Positions 7,943-15,286 of a DNA stretch of 64,000 nucleotides are shown piece after piece. Positions within the stretch are counted from its first letter, which is position 1, and every line of letters starts with the position of its first letter. The notes beneath the pieces are model-generated. The model was given only the letters and a program-made list of their open reading frames with translations. It had not been told where the DNA came from and did not search any database. Made by a program: the position numbers and the translations under genes. The stretch is from Neosynechococcus sphagnicola sy1 (GTDB taxonomy: Bacteria; Cyanobacteriota; Cyanobacteriia; Neosynechococcales; Neosynechococcaceae), in assembly GCF_000775285.1 (NCBI RefSeq), contig NZ_JJML01000007.1:149297-213296 (forward strand), in the 5' to 3' direction.

Positions 7943-8452
7943 ATGTGGAAACGAAGAACATTCCATGAATGCGCTAAGGAGTTAGAAACACTCAGAGAAG
8001 ATTTTAGAGACGCTTACATAAATAAATCGACACTAGATCAAGAAATCCGCAGAAAAATATTACAGGAATCATCTGAAAGAGGTATTGAAATATTACGGGC
8101 GCTAGCTCTTTCAATCCGATCAGAACAGGATTTTGGTGCTATTCCTTCGATTCGTACAACTGTTGGTGCTTTGAAACGCTCTGCTAGCACCAGTGAAGTT
8201 TCGGCTACGTTAAATAGCTATCAGCCACCTTACAGTGGAAGAATTGGCTTCGAGCCTCTGCCACTTAGAGAAGCATTGAACAAAATCGCCCATGCAGATC
8301 CCTACAAGACTGGCTTTTTTGCAGATAATGCCGTCCATGATCTTATTCTCTCTGGCAATCACGGTTCCAACACTTGGATAGCTATTGTGTCGATCGCTGA
8401 TCTTTGTCATGTGATTAAATCTCTTCCAGACCAAAACGTGCAATCAGTTTAA
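7943..8452 (+). CDS. Hypothetical protein in cassette 5
   Basis: The 169-residue soluble protein has an N-terminal coiled-coil-like region (residues 5-60, KELETLREDFRDAY and EIRRKILQESSERG). A C-terminal domain contains LREALNKIAHADPYKTGFF and TWIAIVSIADLCHVI. No family is recognised. A conserved-looking HADP context suggests a possible small-molecule or nuclease-like site, without support. It is followed 23 bp later by a BrnT toxin gene, so one cassette appears to hold three genes, unless an attC between them was lost. Confidence 0.68.
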   Translation: MWKRRTFHECAKELETLREDFRDAYINKSTLDQEIRRKILQESSERGIEILRALALSIRSEQDFGAIPSIRTTVGALKRSASTSEVSATLNSYQPPYSGRIGFEPLPLREALNKIAHADPYKTGFFADNAVHDLILSGNHGSNTWIAIVSIADLCHVIKSLPDQNVQSV

Positions 8453-8475
8453 GTGATTAGCGATACAATAGCTTT

Positions 8476-8748
8476 ATGCAGTTTAACTGTGATGAAAACA
8501 AGGCAAAACACAATCTATCAAAGCACGGAGTCTCATTTGAAGAAGCAAAAACAGTTTTTGATGATCCTCTGTATGTTGACTTCTACGATCCAGACCATTC
8601 TGAAGACGAGGAGCGTTATCTTATCGTTGGACAATCAAGCCGAGGGCGATTTTTAATTGCGTCGTATACCGAAAGGGGTGATTCAATACGCCTCATTAGC
8701 GCAAGAGAAGTGACACGAACCGAGAGAGAAGCCTATGAAGAAGGATAA
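8476..8748 (+). CDS. brnT: BrnT family toxin (DUF497)
   Basis: The 90-residue protein has the BrnT signature: FNCDENKAKHNLSKHGVSFE at the N-terminus, then DPLYVDFYDPDHSEDEERY, a beta-hairpin YLIVGQSSRGRFLIASYTER and the terminal ISAREVTRTEREAYEEG. BrnT is a RelE-like ribonuclease that blocks translation and is neutralised by the downstream BrnA. The length is normal. The 3' end overlaps the antitoxin start by 14 bp, as expected for a coupled toxin-antitoxin operon. Such modules commonly stabilise integron arrays. No broken residue is evident, so the toxin is probably functional. Confidence 0.9.
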   Translation: MQFNCDENKAKHNLSKHGVSFEEAKTVFDDPLYVDFYDPDHSEDEERYLIVGQSSRGRFLIASYTERGDSIRLISAREVTRTEREAYEEG

Positions 8749-8992
8749 GTCAGAAATGGAAGATGATTTACGAGCAGAGTATGACTTCAAGAGCCTCCGA
8801 GTCAGAAAATTAGGCTCTGGAAGAAAAAGCTTTGGCGGAACCACTGTACGGTTAGAACCTGATGTCGCAGAGATATTTCCTAGTGCTGATGCGGTTAATG
8901 AGGCGCTACGGTTCTTGATTAGAGTGATGCGGGATAATCAGGCGATCTCTCCAACGACACAGGCTAACAATTCAAATGCAGCGGACGGTTGA
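8735..8992 (+). CDS. brnA: BrnA-type antitoxin, C-terminus encoded by attC
   Basis: The 85-residue partner of BrnT has an N-terminal region (LRAEYDFKSL) that would wrap the toxin and a ribbon-helix-helix-like part (GTTVRLEPDVAEIFPSADAV, NEALRFLIRVM). A start at 8756 (ATG GAA) is also possible; 8735 gives the toxin overlap. Unusually, the frame does not end before the recombination site. It reads about 30 bp into attC 5, so the last ten residues (QANNSNAADG) are site-derived. The pair is probably autoregulated by BrnA binding upstream of brnT. Confidence 0.82.
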   Translation: MKKDKSEMEDDLRAEYDFKSLRVRKLGSGRKSFGGTTVRLEPDVAEIFPSADAVNEALRFLIRVMRDNQAISPTTQANNSNAADG

Positions 8993-9048
8993 AAACTGCT
9001 GGTGCTGAGTTCGAGTTTGTCTGCCGCCGCTGATTTGAGCCGTTACAC
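8962..9048 (+). other. attC site 5
   Basis: The site is 87 bp, GGCTAAC to GTTACAC. TCAAATGCAGCGGACGG pairs with GCCGCCGCTGATTTGA, with one extrahelical G. The internal sequence is almost identical to attC 8, which belongs to the opposite array. It overlaps the 3' end of the antitoxin gene. Confidence 0.83.
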
Positions 9049-9103
9049 GTCCTGCGATTTGAAGACAATGGTTGAGGCTGTGCTTAGAGATTATCGTCCA
9101 TAT

Positions 9104-9575
9104 TTATAAACTCTACGTGTTGATATGATCAAAGAGAGATCGCTGGTCGTAGAAATTTGTAGGCTTTATGTGTTGATATAACCAAAGGGCGATCGCTCGT
9201 GGTAGAAATTTGTATGCATTACGTGTTGATATCATCAAAAGGGCGATCTCTATTGGTAGAAATTTGTAGACTCTACATGTTGATATAGTCAAAGAGCGAT
9301 CGCTCGTGGTAGAGGTTTGTAGGCATTACGCGTTGATATCATTAAAGGGCGATCGCTCGTGGTAGAAATTTGTATGCATTACGCGTTGATATCATTAAAG
9401 GGCGATCGCCCGTGGTAGAGATTTGTAGGCTTTACGAGTTGAAATCGTCCAAGGGCGATCGCTCGTAGTAGAGATTTGTAGGTGCTACGGGTTGATATCA
9501 TCAAAAGGGCGATCGCTGGTCGTAGAAATTTGTAGGCTTTATGTGTTGATATAACCAAAGGGCGATCGCCTGCGG
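9104..9575. repeat. Nine tandem 53-54-bp repeats containing HIP1
   Basis: The anchor TTGATAT (or TTGAAAT) recurs at 9120, 9173, 9226, 9280, 9333, 9386, 9439, 9492 and 9546, giving spacings of 53 or 54. Each unit reads roughly TAGAAATTTGTAGGC, a variable TTACG-like part, the small palindrome TTGATATCATCAA or a variant, then GGGCGATCGC (the HIP1 octamer) and TCGTGG. The units around 9120-9180 and 9490-9560 are nearly the same, hinting at higher-order duplication. The array lies exactly between the distal ends of the two converging cassette arrays. A long minus-strand frame across it is a product of the repeats and not a credible gene. Confidence 0.92.
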
Positions 9576-9659
9576 CAGTGCGCGGAGCGCGATCGCGCCT
9601 TGGAAAAGACTGTCTCACGATGAAAACGAAGCTGTGATGGATTGGGACGTGCGAGGGAC

Positions 9660-9747
9660 ATTTAACGACCCCGTTCACCCGCCGCTAGTACCCTCTCGAA
9701 CTCACCAACCAACTTAATGCGGTCGATGTGCAACGGGATTGTTAGGC
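9660..9747 (-). other. attC site 6
   Basis: Read on the minus strand, the site is 88 bp from GCCTAAC to GTTAAAT, and both ends match RYYYAAC/GTTRRRY exactly. CCCGTTGCAC pairs with GTGAACGGG with one unpaired G. It lies 3' of the NuiA-like gene, whose direction it shares. Close to attC 7. Confidence 0.88.
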
Positions 9748-9866
9748 TACTTGAGAGCCGCACGAAAGAAGTAGTTGAGATAGTATGACCTCAAACCTTC
9801 TTATTTTAAGTTAACCTATCCAACAAGGTCGGTCACGTAGCATAAATTTAAGGTGAATCAAAGCAA

Positions 9867-10778
9867 TTAGGGATTGAATGAATCTTGTGTCCAAACCCCA
9901 GCCCAGTCTCCCCAACTTGTTTGCCCAATCACATAAGTGTAGCGATCGAACAAACGATATTCATAGATATTAGTCAGTATCGACTGCAAATCTTGTATAA
10001 ATAATTGAGTGGCTTGCGACCAATCTCTCCAAGCGACCCTACGACTAGACTCAAAACGATCAAATTCATTGTGAGAAGTAATTTTAATAGCAATTAAAAG
10101 TCTTCGTAGAGCTCCCTCTCTGGTTGGATAAATCGTCCAAAGATATTGTTGGGGAAAAATTTGAAGAAATTCAGTAAACTCATTAACAAATTCTAAAGTT
10201 CTTGGATCGACCAAATCTGCTCCTTCATGCGAAAGCGGTTCCTGAACGGGCAATGAATAAAGATGCCCGTGGTAGTCAGGAACTTTGCCAATCCCTATCC
10301 AGTAATCTCCGTAGGTTCGTCCCAAAATAATATCTTCAAATTCAAAAGTAGAGATGGGCAAAGAACTAGTTATGACGACTGGTAGGTTGGCTTGCTGACC
10401 AGGATGATCTAAGCAGAACTGTTCCCAATCTGCCCCACTAAAAATTAAATTATAGATTTCAAACTCCGTCAAATAGCCATGCAAGAGGTTAAGAAACTCC
10501 CAATAGTTTTGTTTAATCTCCTGGTCTGATGGCGGTTGGTTGAGTTGATTTGTCCAAGATCGACGGACACGAGTATCGCAAGTTTCTAAAAACTCTGTTT
10601 CTGGTATAACTTGAAATTGAAACAATTGTTCAATACTAAATACACCTTGACTATCAGCCTCCCACAAAAATGTTCTGAAGGGGAACTCCCATTCAGGATT
10701 CTCACAATTTGCCTCAGCTAATCTACTAGTAGCCGCTTCAAGGCTCGCAATAAGCTCTATATTCTTAGGCTTTGGCAT
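9867..10778 (-). CDS. NuiA-like protein with a large central insertion
   Basis: The product is 303 residues. The N-terminal part (residues 8-75: LIASLEAATSRL, FPFRTFLWEADSQG, SIEQLFQFQVIPETEF) and the C-terminal part (FIQDLQSILTNIYEYRLF, YVIGQTSWGDWAGVWTQ) look like the two halves of cyanobacterial NuiA, the inhibitor of the sugar-non-specific nuclease NucA. NuiA itself is only about 135 residues. The middle 150 residues (about 90-240) are extra, containing NLIFSGADWEQFCLDHPGQQ and GDYWIGIGKVP. The similarity is judged by eye. If correct, it would be an inhibitor or immunity protein. It is followed 3' by attC 6 and has no signal peptide. Confidence 0.5.
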   Translation of the reverse strand: MPKPKNIELIASLEAATSRLAEANCENPEWEFPFRTFLWEADSQGVFSIEQLFQFQVIPETEFLETCDTRVRRSWTNQLNQPPSDQEIKQNYWEFLNLLHGYLTEFEIYNLIFSGADWEQFCLDHPGQQANLPVVITSSLPISTFEFEDIILGRTYGDYWIGIGKVPDYHGHLYSLPVQEPLSHEGADLVDPRTLEFVNEFTEFLQIFPQQYLWTIYPTREGALRRLLIAIKITSHNEFDRFESSRRVAWRDWSQATQLFIQDLQSILTNIYEYRLFDRYTYVIGQTSWGDWAGVWTQDSFNP

Positions 10779-10846
10779 TTGCTCGTCACAGTTAATTGAG
10801 AACTAACTCCAGAGGGATACGGTCTTGCTCCCTCTAAAATCTATCA

Positions 10847-10935
10847 GCCTAACGACCCCGTTCACCCGCCGCTAGTAACCTCTCGAAATCAATGAAGCAA
10901 CTCTATACGGTCGGTGTGCAACGGGATTGTTATAC
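10847..10935 (-). other. attC site 7
   Basis: On the minus strand it runs 89 bp from GTATAAC to GTTAGGC; the latter fits GTTRRRY. ATCCCGTTGCAC pairs with GTGAACGGGGT, leaving one G unpaired. It lies 22 bp 3' of the pentapeptide gene and is closely similar to attC 6. Confidence 0.86.
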
Positions 10936-10957
10936 TGCGTTTTCAATGACTACCAGA

Positions 10958-11461
10958 TTATTCTTCTTCCCAATCACTTAAGACTGAACCATCAGGCATG
11001 ACTGTCTTCGACTTGAAACATCCACCTAGTTCGGCTTCTTCAACCGTTGCACCTTGCAGATTAGCTCCAGCAAGTGAAGCTTCGTCTAGTACCGCATTCT
11101 GCAAATTAGCATTTTGGAGATTAGCCCCGTCCAAATAAGCCTCAGCAAGAATCGCTCCTTCTAAATCTGCTTCAATAAGAATTGCTTCACTCAGGCTTAC
11201 CTGTTGGCAATTTGCCTTCCTCAAGTTTGCACGACTTAAATCGGCTTTATCGAGTCTTGCATCAAAAAGAATCGCTTCTTCTAGCACCGCATCTTGTAAA
11301 TTACAGCCACTTAAATCTACTCCTGTCAGTTCAGCTCGGCGCAAGTTGATACCTCGTAGATCTGCATCTTCTAAAACGTCAGTGTCATGGAACTTAGCAT
11401 CTTCAAAATCCCTTTCACCATTTGCATAGCGCCTTAGTAACTGCTCTACATTCATATTCAA
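10958..11461 (-). CDS. Pentapeptide repeat protein in a cassette
   Basis: The product is 167 residues with about twenty consecutive A(D/N)LxX-type pentapeptides from residue 30 to 145 (for example ADLRGINLRRAELTGVDLSG and ANLQNANLQNAVLDEASLAG). These would form a right-handed quadrilateral beta-helix. The N-terminal cap (VEQLLRRYANGERDF) and an acidic tail (LSDWEEE) flank the coil. There is no signal peptide, so it is cytoplasmic. Some pentapeptide proteins (Qnr, MfpA) mimic DNA and protect gyrase, and qnr genes can travel in cassettes, but the resemblance here is only to the fold. Its own attC 7 follows directly. Confidence 0.88.
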   Translation of the reverse strand: MNMNVEQLLRRYANGERDFEDAKFHDTDVLEDADLRGINLRRAELTGVDLSGCNLQDAVLEEAILFDARLDKADLSRANLRKANCQQVSLSEAILIEADLEGAILAEAYLDGANLQNANLQNAVLDEASLAGANLQGATVEEAELGGCFKSKTVMPDGSVLSDWEEE

Positions 11462-11515
11462 ATATCCAAGAATTTAGGCTATCTACTTTCCGAACGGTCT
11501 GACCCAAAAGCTGAG

Positions 11516-11601
11516 GTATAACGGCAAAATGCAGCGGCGGCAAGCAACCTCGAACTAATCACCAGCGGCTTTCAACCGTCCGCTGCCATGAAGTGTTGGG
11601 C
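11516..11601 (-). other. attC site 8
   Basis: On the minus strand, 86 bp from GCCCAAC to GTTATAC. GGCAGCGGACGG pairs with CCGCCGCTG, with extrahelical bases, and the loop nearly matches attC 5 of the other array. It lies just 3' of the Coq4-like gene. Confidence 0.83.
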
Positions 11602-11621
11602 GGCTGACGCACACTCAGAAT

Positions 11622-12110
11622 TTATCTTATAAAAGGTAACAAACCAAATTCTTGACGGATATCTAAGAGAGAACGATCCAGCAATGGCTCAAACTCAAGA
11701 AATGGCAGCAATTTTTGACGATTGCGAGTTTTAAACCAAATTGGAATTAATTCTAGAATTACCCCAGGAAGCACCCTCAAAATTGCTCCATATAGCCAGA
11801 GCGATCCCTTTTCTCTGATCATGTCCTCGTACATCACATCAACGGCAGGAGAGTTTTTCATTTTCAAGTACGTTTGAAACGTACACTCACTTGTCCACCA
11901 AAATAGCGGCAGAATTTTTAGCTCATCGTACATTCCCGTGTCACAAGCATAAATCACATGCCCTACATCGTGCGCTCGCAAGATTTTGCCGAAGTCTGAA
12001 GGTTGTGTCGCTGGATCAGTGACGTGAGGATTGAGAGCATAGTACTCTGCCAGACCTTCTTGCAAAGTTTGAGTACTGTACTTGTCCATATAAAGAGGTT
12101 TTGGGGCCAT
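11622..12110 (-). CDS. Coq4-like protein
   Basis: The product is 162 residues. It contains ILRAHDVGHVIYACDTG, the HDxxH-type metal-binding motif seen in the Coq4 family (ubiquinone biosynthesis scaffold, recently assigned ring-decarboxylation and hydroxylation roles). A hydrophobic helix (LYGAILRVLPGVILELIPIW) follows, then a C-terminal LLDIRQEFGLLPFIR. Bacterial Coq4-like proteins of this size are common, and their role in cyanobacteria, which make plastoquinone, is not known. It is transcribed divergently from the TetR gene across a 43-bp gap with a palindromic operator, so it is likely repressed by that regulator. The pair occupies the first cassette of array 2. Confidence 0.7.
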   Translation of the reverse strand: MAPKPLYMDKYSTQTLQEGLAEYYALNPHVTDPATQPSDFGKILRAHDVGHVIYACDTGMYDELKILPLFWWTSECTFQTYLKMKNSPAVDVMYEDMIREKGSLWLYGAILRVLPGVILELIPIWFKTRNRQKLLPFLEFEPLLDRSLLDIRQEFGLLPFIR

Positions 12111-12117
12111 ATAGTTT

Positions 12118-12153
12118 CGATACGGTACGGTATCGTAAATTATAATAGCACCT
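12118..12153. promoter_or_regulatory. Divergent promoter with TetR operator
   Basis: An 18-bp near-perfect palindrome, CGATACGGTACGGTATCG (12118-12135), lies between the divergent Coq4-like and tetR starts. A consensus TATAAT (12141-12146) sits 7 bp before the tetR ATG, so its transcript would be almost leaderless. The palindrome lies where RNA polymerase would bind for both genes, as expected for autoregulation. Confidence 0.68.
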
Positions 12154-12729
12154 ATGAACGATGCTAAGAAAAAAACACCAGGAAGACCTCGTAGCGCAGT
12201 ATCTCACCAGGCAATACTGAAAGCTGCGTTGGAACTGTTGTCAGAAGTCGGCTTTGAGGCGATGAGTATTGAGGCGATCGTCACTCGTGCTGGAGTCGGC
12301 AAGACAACCATCTATCGGCGTTACAGCAGTAAAGCTGAACTAGTTGCTGATGCAATCGAGATTATTCGGGAAGAGGTATTAATCCCTGACACAGGAAATC
12401 TTTGGAGTGATATAGATGCACTCATCGAGAATGCCGCACAAGTCACCCTTACTCCGCTGGGACGGCAGAGTGTCGCCATGATTATCGGTAGTGCATCGAG
12501 CAATCCTGGGTTTGCCCAAATTTACTGGGAAAAATATCTACAACCCCGACGACAATCCTTCGCTATTGTCATCGAACGGGCAAAAGCAAGGAATGAAATT
12601 TCAAAAGACTTAGACTCAGGTTTAATTTTTGACGCGATGAGTGGCATCATGCTATACGCATTGATCTTCCCGTCTACTGAATCTTGGACAGCCTATGTTC
12701 GTCGTGCCCTAAGTTTGCTGCTTAGATGA
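12154..12729 (+). CDS. TetR/AcrR family transcriptional repressor
   Basis: The product is 191 residues. The basic N-terminus (KKKTPGRPRS) leads into a canonical TetR helix-turn-helix: AILKAALELLSEVGFEAMSI, then AIVTRAGVGKTTIYRRYSSK. The C-terminal two-thirds is the helical ligand-binding and dimerisation domain. It probably represses itself and the divergent Coq4-like gene through the palindrome at 12118-12135; the ligand is unknown. In cassette terms it is antisense to its array and must use its own promoter, which is visible. The stop lies 72 bp before the attI-like core of leader copy B. Confidence 0.92.
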   Translation: MNDAKKKTPGRPRSAVSHQAILKAALELLSEVGFEAMSIEAIVTRAGVGKTTIYRRYSSKAELVADAIEIIREEVLIPDTGNLWSDIDALIENAAQVTLTPLGRQSVAMIIGSASSNPGFAQIYWEKYLQPRRQSFAIVIERAKARNEISKDLDSGLIFDAMSGIMLYALIFPSTESWTAYVRRALSLLLR

Positions 12730-12800
12730 GTTTTGATGTAATTAGCTTTGAATACTCGCAGACAACCTAGATGTGCCGTCCCCACAGATAACATGAAGTC

Positions 12801-12837
12801 GCCCAACTAATACTTAGCTCTCACTTTGAGGACTAAG
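12801..12837 (-). other. attI-like recombination site, array 2
   Basis: On the minus strand the end of leader copy B forms the hairpin CTTAGTCCTC/GAGCTAAG followed by TATTA and the core GTTGGGC (12807-12801), an exact GTTRRRY. Compared with copy A, stem bases have changed but pairing is kept. Cassette sequence begins beyond it. Confidence 0.6.
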
Positions 12838-13150
12838 TAAATGAGTGCTAAACACCCTGAATTGCCCATGGATTAAACGTTGTGGGAATTTTAGCATACC
12901 CCATCTGAATAGGCTATATTTTAAAAATCCTGATATAGAAACTAAGCACAAAATCGCTCAAAACTTTATCTGTAAAGCATTCTAGTTATTTTTATTCGAT
13001 AAAATCTGGTTGCTTAGTCTTCATCGTGGGATCATCACTTGTAAAAAAGGGATTTTATTCCTCACATAGAAGAAAGACACCTGGTTTTCTAAAGGGTGAT
13101 GCCTAGAAGATTTTATGGCGTGAATTCCTTGGTCAACTCGCCTGCACTCG
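12801..13150 (-). repeat. Leader copy B, inverted partner of 4155-4495
   Basis: This is the second copy of the leader, reading toward array 2 on the minus strand. Homology to copy A begins at 13150 (CGAGTGCAGG on the minus strand) and ends at the attI-like core. The block around ATGAAGACTAAGC to CAGATAAAGT is identical over 62 bp, and the candidate promoter (TTGAGC, TATATC) is kept. Flanking DNA beyond 13150 is unrelated to that beyond 4155, so the repeat has sharp borders. No integrase gene is found next to it. Confidence 0.75.
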
Positions 13151-13362
13151 ACAAGTGGCGATAGTAATGGCGGTCACTGCTGTTAAGCTAATCGTCATTC
13201 ATGTTTCTTAGATGATCACCTTGCGGCAAGGGCTTCAAGCCTAGTTTTCTTCAGATCTCATTTCAGCTGATCGACTCGGAATTCATGCTCCATCGCACTT
13301 TGATTCACATTGTCCCAGATCTCAATCTCAGTGATCATTAACAGCTCCGTAGTTGAAATTTA

Positions 13363-13414
13363 GAATTGAGGAGTCAAAATCAAAAAACTCTTCTGGATTT
13401 TGACTCCTCAATTC
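13363..13414. repeat. Perfect 19-bp inverted repeat downstream of gatB
   Basis: GAATTGAGGAGTCAAAATC (13363-13381) and its exact complement (13396-13414) enclose a 14-nt loop. It lies 3' of gatB, so it may act as a terminator hairpin, although no clear U-tract follows on the minus strand. It could also be the ends of a small decayed element. The rest of 13151-13472 holds nothing I recognise. Confidence 0.6.
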
Positions 13415-13472
13415 TTGAGCCAGAGCCTACCGCATCTGAGTCAGAATCACCATGGTACTGAGAATCCTTCGA

Positions 13473-14963
13473 TCAGCCATTGAGTTTTTGGGTAAGTAAT
13501 TGATTCGTCAATTTAGGATCAGCCCGTCCACCTGTCTGCTTCATGACCTGCCCAACAAAAAAACCCAAGAGCTTGGTTTTGCCATTTCGATATTGCGCCA
13601 GTTCTTTGGGGTTGGCAGCCATCACGGTGTCAATGGCCGTCTCTAAGGCACCTGTGTCAGAAATCTGGGTCAGCCCCTTTTGTTCGACTAAGGCCAGGGG
13701 TGATCCGCCTTGGGTCAGCAGCTCTGGCAATAAATCTTTGGCAATTTTGCTACTGATTGTATTGTTTTCAATCAACGTCACCAGTTCTGCCAAGGCTGTT
13801 GGCTGGAGCGGAATCTCAGTGATACGAAGTTTCTCAGTATTCAGATGAGCCGCAATATCCCCCATAATCCAGTTGGCAGCTGATTTAGCATTAGCTGAGG
13901 CTGCAATGGTTGCTTCAAAATACTCTGCAACCGTGCGATCATCGGTTAACACTCGGGCATCATAGGCAGACAGCCCTAGATGGGTTTCGTAACGATGCCG
14001 CTTTTGTGCCGGGAGTTCCGGCAACTCTGACTGCCATTGATGCAGCTGTGTAGTTGAAACTTCAATGGGGGGCAGATCAGGTTCTGGGAAGTAGCGATAA
14101 TCGCTGGAACCTTCCTTACTGCGCATACTAACTGTTTTCTGAGTACCTTCTTCCCAAAGGCGAGTTTCTTGAAACAGGGGTTCTCCTATCTCTAGTGCCT
14201 TAGTCTGCCGTTCAATTTCGTACTCGATCGCCCGCTGAATAGCATTGAAGGAGTTCATATTCTTAATTTCGATCTTGGTGCCAAACTTTTCCTGCCCCAC
14301 CGGGCGCACGGAAATATTGACATCACAGCGCAGGGAACCCTCCTGCATGTTGCCGTCACTCACCCCTAAGTAGCGCACAATGCGGCGGAGTTCCTGGGCA
14401 TACTCAGCGGCTTCTTGCCCCGTGCGGAGATCGGGTTCCGAGACAATTTCAATCAGCGGTACCCCGGCGCGGTTGTAGTCCACGAGGGAGTAGGTGGATC
14501 CAGAGAGGCGCGTCTCGCTGCTGCCTCCATGAACTAGCTTGCCCGCATCTTCTTCCATGTGCAGGCGGGTAATGCCAATGCGCTTGCGTACCGGATTGCC
14601 CGCTGCATCCAAGATCTCGATTTCTAGCCAACCATGCTCCGCAATCGGCAAATCGTACTGGGAAATTTGATAGTTTTTTGGCAAGTCCGGATAGAAATAC
14701 TGCTTGCGGTCAAACTTACTGTAGGGCGCAATCTGACAATTCAGCGCCAACCCTGCCTTAACGGCATACTCCAAAACCTTCTGGTTCAGCACTGGCAAGG
14801 TTCCCGGCAACCCCATACAGATCGGGTCAATGTGGGTATTGGGAGTGGCACCAAATAGCGTCGAGCTACTTGAGAAGATTTTGCTTTCAGTATTGAGTTG
14901 GCAATGGGTTTCCAGACCAATGACCGCTTCGTACTGAGTTTTGGGGGGAACAGCAGTTGTCAT
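13473..14963 (-). CDS. gatB: Aspartyl/glutamyl-tRNA amidotransferase subunit B
   Basis: The product is 496 residues from ATG 14963 ([20 protein letters not shown]). The frame extends further upstream, but the family begins here. Signature blocks are [20 protein letters not shown], the family motif [11 protein letters not shown], the [20 protein letters not shown] stretch (GatB signature) and [10 protein letters not shown]. The C-terminal YqeY-like helical domain ends [14 protein letters not shown]. With GatA and GatC it converts misacylated Glu-tRNA(Gln) or Asp-tRNA(Asn) to the correct amidated form, using the kinase step and tRNA binding of GatB. GatA and GatC are not in the window. Confidence 0.97.
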   Translation of the reverse strand: MTTAVPPKTQYEAVIGLETHCQLNTESKIFSSSSTLFGATPNTHIDPICMGLPGTLPVLNQKVLEYAVKAGLALNCQIAPYSKFDRKQYFYPDLPKNYQISQYDLPIAEHGWLEIEILDAAGNPVRKRIGITRLHMEEDAGKLVHGGSSETRLSGSTYSLVDYNRAGVPLIEIVSEPDLRTGQEAAEYAQELRRIVRYLGVSDGNMQEGSLRCDVNISVRPVGQEKFGTKIEIKNMNSFNAIQRAIEYEIERQTKALEIGEPLFQETRLWEEGTQKTVSMRSKEGSSDYRYFPEPDLPPIEVSTTQLHQWQSELPELPAQKRHRYETHLGLSAYDARVLTDDRTVAEYFEATIAASANAKSAANWIMGDIAAHLNTEKLRITEIPLQPTALAELVTLIENNTISSKIAKDLLPELLTQGGSPLALVEQKGLTQISDTGALETAIDTVMAANPKELAQYRNGKTKLLGFFVGQVMKQTGGRADPKLTNQLLTQKLNG

Positions 14964-15286
14964 GAACCTGGCGACAGAAGGGACAGAGCGATTGGAATCT
15001 ATTTTAGCGGAAACCATCGCTGCCTCAAGGATAACCATGACCCGGCTCCTCCATGAGCTGGAGCATACAGGCAAGATCCAGCGATCGCGGCGATCCTTTG
15101 TTCTGCTCTCAAGCTCTTTGGAGAGGATGGGTATGAGTTCTCGATAGCTCCCCCTAACTTTCACGGAGGTAGAGGCTAGGGGGAAGCAGAGACCCAGGGT
15201 TAACACCCTCAAATGGCCGATCAAGATGATCTAGACGCAGCACTGGCTGGTAGATCGACGAGCCGGTATTTGTGATCTAAATCTTG

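Noticed and set aside
9104..9575. Possible CRISPR array
   Set aside because: The whole 53-bp unit is repeated with drifting copies; there are no unique spacers of constant length between fixed repeats and no cas genes in the window.
9379..9678. A 99-residue minus-strand reading frame
   Set aside because: It is generated by the tandem repeats and runs into attC 6; it has no start signal or family resemblance.
4155..13150. Reading the inverted 340-bp copies simply as transposon terminal repeats
   Set aside because: No transposase or target duplication is seen, and both copies end at a GTTRRRY core leading straight into cassettes of matching direction. The attI/leader reading explains more, though it is not proven.
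14964..15224. N-terminal extension of gatB
   Set aside because: The frame is open, but GatB proteins begin near [18 protein letters not shown] and the extension shows no domain.
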